A DNA stretch of 64,000 nt, taken from the NCBI RefSeq assembly GCF_022829385.1, contig NZ_JAKSXX010000246.1, forward strand, positions 1-64,000, written 5' to 3'. Below the pieces are notes generated by a model that had not been told where the DNA came from, did not search any database, and saw only the letters and a list, made by a program, of their open reading frames with translations. Made by a program: the position numbers and the translations under genes. Below, piece by piece: positions 35,538 through 44,125 of the stretch. Source of the stretch: Methylobacterium sp. J-070. Lineage in GTDB: Bacteria; Pseudomonadota; Alphaproteobacteria; Rhizobiales; Beijerinckiaceae. Each line of letters begins with the position of its first letter. Within the stretch, counting starts at the first letter, position 1.

Positions 35538-36233
35538 CTACTCGGCCGCGGCGCGGCGGTGGGCCGCGTCCGCGCGGTCGCGGGCCAGGCGGTTGCCGAG
35601 CACGGAGATGTAGGAGGCGAACGTGCCCTGGACGGCGCTCACGTCGCTCGACAGCTTGTTGTAGGCCATCACGGCCGGGATCGCGACGACGAGGCCGATG
35701 GCGGTGGCGAAGAGCGCTTCCGCGATGCCCGGGGCCACGACCGCGAGCGACGTATCCTGGCTGCGCGCGATGGACGAGAACGAGTTCATGATGCCCCAGA
35801 CGGTCCCGAACAGGCCCACGAACGGGGCGGTGGAGCCCGAGGTCGCCAGCAGCGACAGGCCGGTGCGCAGGCGCTTCATCTCCAGGGTGAGAGCGCCCTT
35901 CATCGCCCGCTCGATCCGCTCGCGGCGCTCCGCCCGCGTCTCGGTGGTGTCCTGATCGCGCCACGCGTCGATGGCGGCCTTGACCACGTGGCCGGCGATA
36001 CCACGGTGGTCGCCGTCGAGGCCTCCGCCGGAGCGCACGAGCGTGGCGAAGGCCTTGGCCTGACGCCGCGCCGCCGTGAGCCGGATCACCTTCTCGAAGA
36101 CCACCGTCCAGCAGGCGATCGAGGCGATCACCAGGAGGACCATGACGCCCTTCACGATCGGATCGGCCTGCAGGAACAGGCCGAGGAAGGAGAAGTCGTG
36201 CACCGCTTCGATCGGGGCTTGTGTCGGGTCCAT
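35538..36233 (-). CDS. exbB: ExbB/TolQ-type proton channel subunit
   Basis: The 231 residues have three membrane helices (about 30-50, 130-155, 170-195). Motifs are LLVIASIACWTVVFEKVIRL, LATSGSTAPFVGLFGTVWGIM and GIAEALFATAIGLVVAIPAVM, the family core. It lies upstream of exbD and tonB on the same strand, which assigns it to the TonB rather than the Tol system, whose pal and tolB are not here. Confidence 0.92.
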   Translation of the reverse strand: MDPTQAPIEAVHDFSFLGLFLQADPIVKGVMVLLVIASIACWTVVFEKVIRLTAARRQAKAFATLVRSGGGLDGDHRGIAGHVVKAAIDAWRDQDTTETRAERRERIERAMKGALTLEMKRLRTGLSLLATSGSTAPFVGLFGTVWGIMNSFSSIARSQDTSLAVVAPGIAEALFATAIGLVVAIPAVMAYNKLSSDVSAVQGTFASYISVLGNRLARDRADAAHRRAAAE

Positions 36234-36364
36234 CGCGGGCTCCTGCAGTCGTGGTGTCGGGCGGCCGTGCGCCGCCTACGGTTCTAGGTGCGGCGAAAGC
36301 CGCTGACCGCCCGGCAGTCGCGCCGCCGGGCGGTCCGATCTCGATGAGCCTCGGTCCAGCCGCT

Positions 36365-36841
36365 TCAGCGGTCGAACGGGACGCCGGCCTTGGTCTCCGT
36401 CTCGGTCCGTTCGAGGCAGGCCTCGCGGGCGGCATCGCCGCCGTCGCAGGCCAGGACGTCGTTCAGCAGGACCCGGCCGACCTTGTTGCAGGCGATGCCC
36501 GGGAAGTCGAAGATCTTCACCGTGGTCTTGCGCGGCGGGAGCGGGCCGAGCTCGACGGCCACGCGCTTCTGCGCGACGCCCTCCGTGTCGAAGGCGAACA
36601 GATCCGTCTTGTAGGATTTCAGACCGGCGCCCTTGCTGTTGTCGATCACCAGCGTGACCCGGCAGGCCTCGCCGGCGGCCTCGAGCTTGTTGAGCTGCAG
36701 TTTGAGCGGGGCGGCCTTCTCGGTGGCGTCCTGGGCCAGCGCCGAGGCGACGAGCAGCGCCGAGAGCACGAAGCAGGCCGCCGTATCGAGGGCGATCCGC
36801 CCGACGCGCCGGCGGTAAAGGGGTATGCGCAGGGCAAGCAC
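36365..36841 (-). CDS. Hypothetical exported protein upstream of exbB
   Basis: The 158-residue protein has a signal peptide (SALLVASALA-QD). The mature part is a beta-rich domain (APLKLQLNKLEAAGEACRVTLVIDN ... FDFPGIACNKV) with four or five cysteines that could form disulfides. No ATG fits; GTG at 36839-36841 with GAGGA upstream is chosen. It precedes exbB-exbD-tonB on the same strand by 131 bases and may belong to the same uptake system. The long stretch is a conserved hypothetical, function unknown. Confidence 0.65.
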   Translation of the reverse strand: MLALRIPLYRRRVGRIALDTAACFVLSALLVASALAQDATEKAAPLKLQLNKLEAAGEACRVTLVIDNSKGAGLKSYKTDLFAFDTEGVAQKRVAVELGPLPPRKTTVKIFDFPGIACNKVGRVLLNDVLACDGGDAAREACLERTETETKAGVPFDR

Positions 36842-36920
36842 CGAACGGTATTCCTCTTCCTTTTCAGACCGGCGTCGCGACCCGTGCCGCTGCCGCCGGT
36901 TGGATCCTCTGGGCCATGGA

Positions 36921-37412
36921 TCAGTGCAGCACGATGCCCCCTGGCCGGGCCGCCGGCGCGAGGCGCTCGGCCGCCGCATCCAGCGGATCGACCGCCGCAC
37001 GGACCGCGGCCACGAGGCGGGGCGCGGTCGCCCGCCCGGTGATCTCCGCCGCGGCCTCTTCCAGATCGGTCCAGAGCCTCCGCCGGCCCCGATTGATCAG
37101 GTTCACCAAGGCGCATTCGTGGCCGGTCACGCGGCAGCAGCTCGCCGGCATGAACGACCAGTCGTCGTCGCGCTCCACCCGCAATGCCCGGACGATCGCC
37201 ACCACGCAGGCGACGAAGCGGCAGCCGTCCGCCGGGCCCAGCAACTGCTCCGCACCGTCGAAGGCGGCGTTCCAGCATGCCACATCGCTGGTCATGTAGC
37301 CGGCCGCCACGAACCGGGCCACCGACAGAGCCAGGACGTCGGCCTCGTCGGCGCAGACGTCGGCCACGCGCCGCATCGCCGCATGCTCCGCCGGACTCGA
37401 AGGAGCGCTCAT
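36921..37412 (-). CDS. Hypothetical protein
   Basis: The 163-residue protein is soluble, mostly helical and rich in Ala and Cys (ADVCADEAD, SDVACWNAAFDG, PASCCRVTGHECALV). Six cysteines and two histidines could bind metal, but no known pattern is clear. The ribosome site is weak. It stands alone between the exported protein gene and a non-coding stretch. Confidence 0.55.
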   Translation of the reverse strand: MSAPSSPAEHAAMRRVADVCADEADVLALSVARFVAAGYMTSDVACWNAAFDGAEQLLGPADGCRFVACVVAIVRALRVERDDDWSFMPASCCRVTGHECALVNLINRGRRRLWTDLEEAAAEITGRATAPRLVAAVRAAVDPLDAAAERLAPAARPGGIVLH

Positions 37413-37800
37413 GGGCTCGAATGTCTCGCTGCGCGAAGGTTGCCGAAGGTCTGCGCCGGGCGCAGGGTGTCCGCCGCGGCAGTAGCCAGGAGTGGCGCCC
37501 GGATCAAGGCCCAGCGAGAAAATCAGAGCAGTTCCAAACTGTTACGCCGAAGCGTGGCGGTTTCACGGATTGCGCAAAGATCCTGTCGGCGATTGCCACT
37601 TCGTCCGAGACGGCGGCGTCGGGATCGCGATACGGCCGGCGGCCGGCATCCCTTGATGGCTGCGGCGCGCTTGGCCATATCTCGAAGTTGCCGTGGCGTC
37701 CCGCCCGGTGGAGTGCTGCCTTGTGCGGGCTCCCTATCGCCGAGGTGCTCGAAGTTCTCCGGGTGCGGCATGTCCCGGAGTCTGAGGCCTCGCCTTCTGG
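37413..37800. other. Region upstream of hsp20, no gene seen
   Basis: The 388 bases carry no supported gene. Small heat-shock genes in Rhizobiales often have an RNA thermometer (ROSE) here. The last 100 bases can fold, but I cannot identify the conserved ROSE hairpin with confidence, and no clear heat-shock promoter was seen. Confidence 0.35.
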
Positions 37801-38241
37801 ATGACGGCCGCGATGACACGACCCTCGCCCTTCGGGCACCCTTTCCTGCTCGGCTTCGACGAGATCGAGCAGGCCCTCGACCGTGTCTCCAAGGCCGCCA
37901 ACGACGGTTATCCGCCCTACAACATCGAGCGCCTGAGCCGGACCGAGAGCGAACCCGAGCGCCTGCGGATCACCCTGGCCGTGGCCGGCTTCACCCGGGA
38001 TCAGCTGGACGTGATGCTGGAGGAGAGCCAGCTCGTGGTGCGCGGACGGCAGGTCGAGGAGCGCGAGCGCCACTTCCTTCACCGCGGCATCGCGGCGCGG
38101 CAGTTCCAGCGGACCTTCCTCCTCGCGGACGGGATGGAGGTGCTGGGCGCCGACCTCGCGAACGGTCTCCTGTCGATCGATCTGGTCCGGCCGGAGCCGG
38201 ATCGGATCGTGCGCAAGATCGACATCGGCGCCCGCGGCTGA
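37801..38241 (+). CDS. Small heat shock protein, Hsp20 family
   Basis: The 146-residue chaperone keeps unfolding proteins soluble. After FGHPFLLGFDEIEQAL comes YPPYNIER and the alpha-crystallin domain (about 45-135) with ITLAVAGFTRDQLDV, GRQVEERERHFLHRGIAARQF and NGLLSIDLVRPEP. It is close to rhizobial IbpA-like class A proteins. Two ATGs (37801 and 37813) are possible; neither has a strong ribosome site, in keeping with temperature-controlled translation. DUF1150 follows. Confidence 0.92.
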   Translation: MTAAMTRPSPFGHPFLLGFDEIEQALDRVSKAANDGYPPYNIERLSRTESEPERLRITLAVAGFTRDQLDVMLEESQLVVRGRQVEERERHFLHRGIAARQFQRTFLLADGMEVLGADLANGLLSIDLVRPEPDRIVRKIDIGARG

Positions 38242-38338
38242 GCGCGATTGATCCCGCGGCGAGAGACCCCACATAGCAGATAGCCTGCCGGTGCCTTCGG
38301 GACCGGCGGCGGACGCTCTGCCACCCAGGAGGGCTTTG

Positions 38339-38623
38339 ATGACCGATCCGAACCCGTCGCCCCTGACCCCCGCCGATCTCGACCCGGCCGATTTCAATCC
38401 GGCCGACCTGGCCGCGTTGGGAGAGGGCCATATCGCCTACGTCCGGCCGATCCGGTCCGACGAGGTGCGCCGTTTCTTCCCGCAGGCCCCCGAACTGACC
38501 CCCGGGCTCGACCTGTTCGCCCTGCTCTCGGCGAGCGGCGCGCCGATCATGCTCGCCGATTCGCGCGATGTCGTGCTCGCCAACGCATTCGCGCACGATC
38601 TGCAGCCCGTCAGCCTGCACTGA
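38339..38623 (+). CDS. DUF1150 family protein
   Basis: The 94 residues show the family pattern: LAALGEGHIAYVRPIRSDEV, then FALLSASGAPIMLADSRDVVLANAFAHDL. It commonly follows hsp20 in alphaproteobacteria, as here, 97 bases downstream on the same strand. AGGAGGGCTTTG before the ATG gives strong translation. Function is unknown; a stress role is guessed from context. Confidence 0.88.
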   Translation: MTDPNPSPLTPADLDPADFNPADLAALGEGHIAYVRPIRSDEVRRFFPQAPELTPGLDLFALLSASGAPIMLADSRDVVLANAFAHDLQPVSLH

Positions 38624-38624
38624 G

Positions 38625-39392
38625 TCAGGCGAACCCGGCCACGGCGGCGACCAGCCGGGCGATGTCCTGCGGCCGCGACAGCCGGTGGTCGCCGTCGGCG
38701 ATCAAGGTCAGGACCGTTCCCTCCGCCGGAAGATGGCCGAGGATCTTCAGGGCGTGCGTGTAGGGCACATCGGTGTCGCGCATGCCCTGGAGCATGTGGA
38801 CGGGACAGCCCGGATCCAGCGGACCGTCGAGCAGGCAATGCCGTCGGCCGTCCTCGATGAGGCTCAGGGTGATCGGATCGGGTTCGGGCGCGTAGGCGCT
38901 CGGCTTCTTGAGCACCCCGTCCCGGACCAGCATGGCGCGCGCCGCCTCGCTCAGGCGATTCCAGATCAGCTCTTCCGTGAAGTCCAGCGCCGGCGCGATG
39001 AGCACGAGGCTCGCGGTCCGCCCGCCCTGCCGCGCGCGGGCGCGGGCGGCAAGACACGCGATCCAGCCGCCCATCGATGAGCCGACCAGGATCGGGGCCT
39101 CGTGGACGTAGGCATCCAGCACCGCGCACGCATCCTCGAGCCATGTCGCGATGGTGCAATCCGTGAAGGTGCCGCTCGACGCGCCGTGGGCGGCATAATC
39201 GAAGCGGACCAGCCTGCGCCCGGCTTCGGCCGCCCAGGCATCGAGCGCCGTCGCCTTCGTGGCGGTCATGTCCGAGCGGAAGCCGCCGAGCCACACCACC
39301 GGCGGTCCCGAACCGTCGCGCACCCGGACCGCGACGCGCCGGGCCGCCGCGCCCGTGCCGACGTCCAGGAATTCGGGCCCTGTTTCGGTCAT
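38625..39392 (-). CDS. Alpha/beta hydrolase, ABHD10-like
   Basis: The 255 residues form a serine hydrolase: VVWLGGFRSDMTATKA (oxyanion region), VRFDYAAHGASSGTF, ILVGSSMGGWIA (nucleophile Ser), LQGMRDTDVPYTHAL (Asp) and IADGDHRLSRPQDI (His). The GFRSDMTGTKA pattern is that of ABHD10-type thioesterases/carboxylesterases. The ATG at 39392 is preferred over an upstream one on domain grounds. It converges with the DUF1150 gene. Confidence 0.87.
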   Translation of the reverse strand: MTETGPEFLDVGTGAAARRVAVRVRDGSGPPVVWLGGFRSDMTATKATALDAWAAEAGRRLVRFDYAAHGASSGTFTDCTIATWLEDACAVLDAYVHEAPILVGSSMGGWIACLAARARARQGGRTASLVLIAPALDFTEELIWNRLSEAARAMLVRDGVLKKPSAYAPEPDPITLSLIEDGRRHCLLDGPLDPGCPVHMLQGMRDTDVPYTHALKILGHLPAEGTVLTLIADGDHRLSRPQDIARLVAAVAGFA

Positions 39393-39499
39393 CGTCGTCT
39401 CCGATATCCCTGTCCGCGCGTTGAAGACGTCCAGCCCTGACCGGGTCGGCTTCAAATTCCGTTTACCAGACCGTAAAGCCCGGCAGCGATGCTGGAGCA

Positions 39500-40786
39500 A
39501 TGGCAGCAAGCATTTGGCAGACACCGGCCGGGACTCCGCGTCCCCTGGCCGGCGGACCGCGGGTGAGCGATGTGACCCATGGCCTCTCGGCCTTTCCGGC
39601 CGAGATCGGGGCGCTGGCGGGCGCCCGGATCCTTCAGATCATCCCGGAGCTCGAGGCCGGGGGCGCCGAGCGCACGACGGTCGACGTCGCCGGTGCGCTG
39701 GCCGCCGCCGGCGCCCGCGCCCTGGTGGCGACCGAAGGCGGCCGGCTCGTGGGTGAATTGCAGGCGAAGGGCGGCCACTGGCTCCGGTTTCCCGCCGCCT
39801 CGAAGAACCCGGCGCGCATGGCGGTGAACGTCCTGCGGCTGATGGCGCTCTGCCGCCGCGAGGGCGTGCAGGTGATCCACGCCCGGTCGCGCGCCCCCGC
39901 CTGGGTGGCGCTGGGCGCCGCGCGCCGCCTCGGCCTGCCGTTCGTGACGACCTATCACGGCAGCTATTCCGGGCGAACCGGCGTGAAGGTGCTGTACAAT
40001 TCCGTGATGGCCCGCGGCGACGTGGTGATCGCCAATTCGCGCTACACCGCGGACCTGATCGGGCGCCTGCATGCCGAGCAGGCCGGCGACCGGATCCGGG
40101 TGATCCACCGCGGCACCGATCTCACCGTCTTCAACCCCGTCGCCGTCGGGGCGGCCCGGGTCGAGGCCCTGCGCCGGGCCTGGAACGTGGCGCCGCACGA
40201 GCGCGTGATCCTGCTGGCGGCACGGCTGACAGCCTGGAAGGGCCACCGCGTGCTGATCGAGGCCGCCGCACGGATGCGCGACCGCGGCGTCCCGGACATC
40301 GCCGTCGTCCTGGCGGGGGACCCGCAGGGGCGGGCCTCCTACGAGCGCGAGCTCGACGCCCTGATCGCGGCCCGGGGGCTCGGCGACGTCGTGCGCCGGG
40401 TCGGCCATTGCACCGACATGCCGGCCGCCTTCCGGGCGGCCTCTGTGGTGGCCGTGCCGTCGGTGGAGCCCGAGGCGTTCGGGCGTTCCGCCGTGGAGGC
40501 GCAGGCCCTCGGCACGCCGGTGGTGGTCTCCGATCTCGGCGCCGTCCCGGAGACGGTTCTGGCCCCGCCGGATCTCCCCGCCGGCCGGCGCACCGGATGG
40601 CGCGTCCCCGCCGGCGACGCAGGCGCGTTGGCCGCGGCGCTGACCGAAGCCCTGTCGCTGGGCGCCAGCGCCCGGGACGCCCTCGCCCGCAGGGGGCGGG
40701 CGCATGTCGAGGCCAACTTCTCCCTCGAGCGGATGGCCGGCGACACGCTGGCGGTCTACGCGGAGCTGCTGCGTCGCCCGCGCTGA
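39500..40786 (+). CDS. Glycosyltransferase family 4
   Basis: The 428 residues form two Rossmann-like domains. The acceptor half shows ILQIIPELEAGGAERTTVDVA and ARSRAPAWVA; the donor half shows RLTAWKGHRVLIEA and PSVEPEAFGRSAVEAQALGTPVV (the E-x7-E motif). It probably adds a hexose to a lipid-linked or surface polysaccharide. Rhizobial homologues lie in LPS or exopolysaccharide synthesis. No linked genes indicate a specific product. Confidence 0.88.
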   Translation: MAASIWQTPAGTPRPLAGGPRVSDVTHGLSAFPAEIGALAGARILQIIPELEAGGAERTTVDVAGALAAAGARALVATEGGRLVGELQAKGGHWLRFPAASKNPARMAVNVLRLMALCRREGVQVIHARSRAPAWVALGAARRLGLPFVTTYHGSYSGRTGVKVLYNSVMARGDVVIANSRYTADLIGRLHAEQAGDRIRVIHRGTDLTVFNPVAVGAARVEALRRAWNVAPHERVILLAARLTAWKGHRVLIEAAARMRDRGVPDIAVVLAGDPQGRASYERELDALIAARGLGDVVRRVGHCTDMPAAFRAASVVAVPSVEPEAFGRSAVEAQALGTPVVVSDLGAVPETVLAPPDLPAGRRTGWRVPAGDAGALAAALTEALSLGASARDALARRGRAHVEANFSLERMAGDTLAVYAELLRRPR

Positions 40787-40796
40787 GGCGTCCGGT

Positions 40797-41210
40797 TCAG
40801 GCGCCGTCCGACGTGTCCGGAGCGGCGGCGAAAACCTCCTTGGCGGCGAACAGGCCGTTGAGGGCGGCGGGAAAGCCGGCATAGACGGCCATCTGCATCA
40901 GGATCTCGACGATCTCGGTGCGGGTCAGGCCGACATTCAGGCCCGCCGCGATGTGCACCTTGAGCTGCGGCGCGGCATTCCCGAGCGCCGCCAGCGCCGC
41001 GATCGTGGCGATCTCGCGGCTGCGCAGGTCCAGGCCCGGGCGGCAGTAGATGTCGCCGAACGGGAACTCGATCAGGTATCGGGCGAAGTCGGGGGCGATG
41101 TCGGCCAGCGCCGCGACGACCTTCTCGCCGCCCCGTCCGTCAATCCGGGCGAGCGCCGCCCGCCCGCGTTCGTACCGGCTGTCCTCCGATGTCGTTCGAT
41201 CGTGCGTCAT
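40797..41210 (-). CDS. Carboxymuconolactone decarboxylase / AhpD-like family protein
   Basis: The 137-residue alpha-helical protein begins RYERGRAALARIDG and shows the family core: YLIEFPFGDIYCRPGLDLRSREIATIAALAALG, VHIAAGLNVGLTRTEIVEILMQMAVYAGFPAAL. A lone cysteine (Cys near residue 64) is present but the CxxC of true AhpD peroxidase partners is not, so a decarboxylase or hydrolase-type function is more likely. The start ATG has GGAG upstream and lies inside the end of merR. Confidence 0.87.
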   Translation of the reverse strand: MTHDRTTSEDSRYERGRAALARIDGRGGEKVVAALADIAPDFARYLIEFPFGDIYCRPGLDLRSREIATIAALAALGNAAPQLKVHIAAGLNVGLTRTEIVEILMQMAVYAGFPAALNGLFAAKEVFAAAPDTSDGA

Positions 41211-41571
41211 CAACCGTCTCCGTGTCGGTGCCGTGATAGCCGGCGATCTTGGCGTCGAGGACGAGAAGGCAGGCGCTGAATTCGGCGATCCGGAGACGAA
41301 CCTGCCGGCGATGCTGCTCGAGCATCCGCCGGCGTGTCGCGCCGGTGGCCTCACCTTGCGCGCGCAGCGACGCGTACCGCAGCATCTCGCGGATCGGCAT
41401 CCCGGTCGCCTTCAGCCGCCCGAGGAACGCGATCCAGGCCAGGATCGAGTCGTCGTAGTCGCGCCGTCCCGACCGGTCCCGGTCGGCATAGGGCAACAGG
41501 CCGATGCGTTCGTAGTAGCGGAGCGTATGGGCCGACAGGCCGGTTCGCCGGGCGAGATCACCGATCCTCAT
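41140..41571 (-). CDS. MerR-family regulator
   Basis: The 143 residues have a winged helix-turn-helix at 1-70 (MRIGDLARRTGLSAHTLRYYERIGLLP) and a coiled dimer helix. The effector part is short and has one cysteine, so it is not a metal sensor of the MerR/CueR type but resembles the YfmP/AdhR-like group. Its last 71 bases overlap the start of the carboxymuconolactone decarboxylase gene, which it should regulate together with itself. Confidence 0.88.
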   Translation of the reverse strand: MRIGDLARRTGLSAHTLRYYERIGLLPYADRDRSGRRDYDDSILAWIAFLGRLKATGMPIREMLRYASLRAQGEATGATRRRMLEQHRRQVRLRIAEFSACLLVLDAKIAGYHGTDTETVDDARSNDIGGQPVRTRAGGARPD

Positions 41572-41812
41572 GGCGTCCTGATTCGCGTCACGACGAGGGG
41601 ACAGGTACCGCTTCGAGCGCGCTCTCAGTCAAGGCGGCCCGGCACGCCGGGCGCCGGGCCGTTATTTCACCCGGCACAGCGGTAGGCCGTTGACACTGGC
41701 CGCGCTTCCCCCAACGTAGTATGTCCGGATGAGACCGGAGCGACCGGCGGTCAGGAGATCCTCTCGGGATCGTCCGATCCGCCATTCGTCGTTGCAGCAG
41801 GAGACTGAAGCC

Positions 41813-42355
41813 ATTCGTAGACCGATGAGAGCCATGCCGGCCCCGCAGAAGGACGGGCCGCGCGCCAACCGCGATATTCGCGGGGTGCGGGAAGTGCAGC
41901 TGATCGACGACACCGGCCAGAACCGCGGCGTCGTCCCCTTCTTCGACGCCCTGACGCTCGCCGAGGAGGCCGGCCTGGATCTCGTGGAGATCGCGCCGAA
42001 CTCCGTCCCGCCCGTCTGCAAGCTGCTCGATTACGGGCGCTTCCGCTTCAACGAGCAGAAGAAGCAGAACGAGGCTCGGAAGCGACAGAAGACGGTCGAG
42101 GTCAAGGAGATCAAGCTCCGCCCCGGCATCGACAAGCACGATTACGACACGAAGATGAAGTCGGTGCACCGCTTCTTCGAGGAGGGCGACAAGGTCAAGG
42201 TGACCCTGCGCTTCCGCGGTCGTGAGATGGCTCACCAGGACATCGGCCTTCGGCTCCTCGAGCGCGTGAAGAGCGAGACGGCGGAGATCGCCAAGGTCGA
42301 GAGCGAGCCGATGCTCGAAGGCCGCCAGATGATCATGATCCTCGCGCCGCGCTGA
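41813..42355 (+). CDS. infC: Translation initiation factor IF-3, ATT start
   Basis: It prevents subunit joining and checks the start codon. The 180 residues include the N-domain GPRANRDIRGVREVQLIDD and NSVPPVCKLLDYGRFRF, linker RKRQKTVEVKEIKL, and C-domain KVKVTLRFRGREMAHQDIG. The start is ATT at 41813-41815 (protein R-R-P-M-R-A after it), with GGAG nine bases upstream; alphaproteobacterial IF-3 proteins begin in this way. The rare codon gives feedback, because IF-3 rejects AUU starts. Longer ATG-started versions upstream lack a ribosome site. Confidence 0.93.
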   Translation: MRRPMRAMPAPQKDGPRANRDIRGVREVQLIDDTGQNRGVVPFFDALTLAEEAGLDLVEIAPNSVPPVCKLLDYGRFRFNEQKKQNEARKRQKTVEVKEIKLRPGIDKHDYDTKMKSVHRFFEEGDKVKVTLRFRGREMAHQDIGLRLLERVKSETAEIAKVESEPMLEGRQMIMILAPR

Positions 42356-42383
42356 GCGGCGCGGCCCACCGACCCGACACCCG

Positions 42384-42415
42384 CGCCGCCTCCTCACCGG
42401 GGCGGCGTTCCTTTC
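42384..42415 (+). terminator. Intrinsic terminator of infC
   Basis: CGCCGCC (42384-42390) pairs with GGCGGCG (42401-42407), followed by TTCCTTTCT. It lies 29 bases after the infC stop, and is the only hairpin in the window with a clearly T-rich tail. Confidence 0.7.
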
Positions 42416-42443
42416 TCGGCGCCCGCGAGCGCCGCCGCCGCGG

Positions 42444-43244
42444 ATGACACGGGCAGCCATGGCCCTCGCCCCCGACGAGATCGAACGCTACGCCCGCCAC
42501 CTCGTCCTCGCCGAGGTCGGCGGACCCGGGCAGGCCCGGATCAAGGCGGCCCGGATCCTGGTGGTCGGGGCAGGGGGGCTCGGCGCCCCGCTGATCCAGT
42601 ATCTGGCGGCCGCCGGGATCGGGACGATCGGCATCGTCGACGACGACACGGTCTCGCTGTCGAACCTCCAGCGGCAGATCATCCACGGGACGCCGGATCT
42701 GGGCCGGCCGAAGGTCGAGAGCGCGGCCGACGCGGTGGCGCGCCTCAACCCGCACGTCGCGGTGACCCGGCATCCGTTCCGGATCGACGCGGACAACGCG
42801 GTCGACCTGATCGCGGGCTACGACCTCGTCGCCGACGGCTCGGACAACTTCGCCACGCGCTACGCCGTCTCCGACGCCTGCTTCCGCGCCCGGCGGCCCC
42901 TGGTCACGGCGGCTCTGGGCCGGTTCGACGGCACGCTGACCACGATCCGGGCGCACGAGACCGGCCCGGACGGGACGCCGAACCCGACCTATCGCTGCCT
43001 GTTCCCGAGCCCGCCGCCGCCCGGCAGCGTCCCCGCCTGCGCCGAGGCCGGGGTCCTCGGCGCCCTGGCGGGCGTGATGGGCTCGCTCATGGCGATGGAG
43101 GTGATCCGCGCGGTGGCGGGTTTCGGCGATCCCCTGGTCGGGCGCCTGCTGATGGTCGATGCCAGGGCCATGCGGTTCGAGACCCTGAACTACGGCTGGG
43201 ATCCCGAGAATCCGCTCAGCGGCACCGGCGCCTCAGCCCCCTGA
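42444..43244 (+). CDS. ThiF/MoeB/HesA family adenylyltransferase
   Basis: The 266 residues form an E1-like fold that adenylates the C-terminus of a ubiquitin-like sulfur carrier (MoaD or ThiS). Motifs are VVGAGGLGAPLIQYL (ATP), LSNLQRQIIH, DGSDNFATRY and PTYRCLFPSPPPPGSVPAC. The paired zinc CxxC motifs of E. coli MoeB are not present. No rhodanese domain follows. It overlaps the convergent SEC-C gene by 12 bases. Whether it serves thiamine or molybdopterin cannot be told. Confidence 0.87.
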   Translation: MTRAAMALAPDEIERYARHLVLAEVGGPGQARIKAARILVVGAGGLGAPLIQYLAAAGIGTIGIVDDDTVSLSNLQRQIIHGTPDLGRPKVESAADAVARLNPHVAVTRHPFRIDADNAVDLIAGYDLVADGSDNFATRYAVSDACFRARRPLVTAALGRFDGTLTTIRAHETGPDGTPNPTYRCLFPSPPPPGSVPACAEAGVLGALAGVMGSLMAMEVIRAVAGFGDPLVGRLLMVDARAMRFETLNYGWDPENPLSGTGASAP

Positions 43245-44114
43245 TGCCCCCGGCGGCATCCAGGGTCCTTCGACGGCTTCCCGGCCGAGGCAGCATTTCT
43301 TGAACTTCTTGCCCGAGCCGCAGGGGCAGGGGTCGTTCCGGCCGACATCCTTGAACGGGTTGCGCTGCGGCTCGCCTGCGCCCTCGGCGGCCCAGTCGAG
43401 GGCTTCCACCGGGTCGTCCAGGTAGCCGTACTGGTAGGGGCCGAGCCGGTCCCGGTCGTGGGGTTTGGTCTCGGCCTTCCGTAGGGCCTCCTTGAACCAT
43501 TCGGCGTCGCTGATCTCGTCGGTGAGGCGTCCGTCGGCGCGGGCCGCCGCCGCCCTCGGCGCGAGGTCCCGGAAGCCGAGATGGGCGATGGTCTCTTCCC
43601 AGCCGGCCCAGACCGGCGCCTCCTCCACGGCCGCCTTGGCGTCGTCGAAGCGGATCAGCAGACCGTGCAGCGCCGCGGGCTCGATCCGACCCTCCAGGGC
43701 GAGGAAGGTGCAGGCCGACAGCAGCGCCATGCGGACGAAATCGTCCACCGTGCTGTCGAGGATCAGGCGGAACAGCGGCGTCGGGTCGCCGTCGAACAGG
43801 CTCGCCACGACCCGGGCGAGGGTCGCCGTGACGGCGTCACCGAGCACGGCGTCGAGGGTCTCCTCGTCCTGCCGGAGCAGCTGGAGCAGCGGCGCCAGGG
43901 CACGCGTGTCGCGGGCATGGGCCACGACGTGCAGGCCCCAGAACAGGAGGTTCGTCTCCTCCGGGGTCAGCTCGCGACCGTCCGCGGCCGCCGCCAGCAG
44001 CGGCAGGGTCGCCTCGGCGATGGCAGCCGGATGCTTCAGGGCTTCCTTCAGGGCCGCGGCCGGCCGGTGCTCGGCCGCCGCGAGATCCTCGATGAGCAGG
44101 GCGATCCGGTCCAT
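43233..44114 (-). CDS. DUF1186-like protein with C-terminal SEC-C zinc motif
   Basis: Of the 293 residues, positions 1-230 are helical repeats of the DUF1186 type (ALKHPAAIAEATLPLL, LFWGLHVVAHARDTRAL), and the C-terminus has VGRNDPCPCGSGKKFKKCC, a SEC-C zinc finger like that of SecA. The partner bound by the finger is unknown; SecB or ribosomes are bound by other SEC-C proteins. The gene follows pheT by 11 bases and is the last of the operon. Confidence 0.85.
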   Translation of the reverse strand: MDRIALLIEDLAAAEHRPAAALKEALKHPAAIAEATLPLLAAAADGRELTPEETNLLFWGLHVVAHARDTRALAPLLQLLRQDEETLDAVLGDAVTATLARVVASLFDGDPTPLFRLILDSTVDDFVRMALLSACTFLALEGRIEPAALHGLLIRFDDAKAAVEEAPVWAGWEETIAHLGFRDLAPRAAAARADGRLTDEISDAEWFKEALRKAETKPHDRDRLGPYQYGYLDDPVEALDWAAEGAGEPQRNPFKDVGRNDPCPCGSGKKFKKCCLGREAVEGPWMPPGASGG

Positions 44115-44125
44115 GTCTCAGAGCC

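Noticed and set aside
37413..37800. ROSE-type RNA thermometer before hsp20
   Set aside because: Expected from relatives, but I could not identify its conserved last hairpin pairing with the ribosome site.
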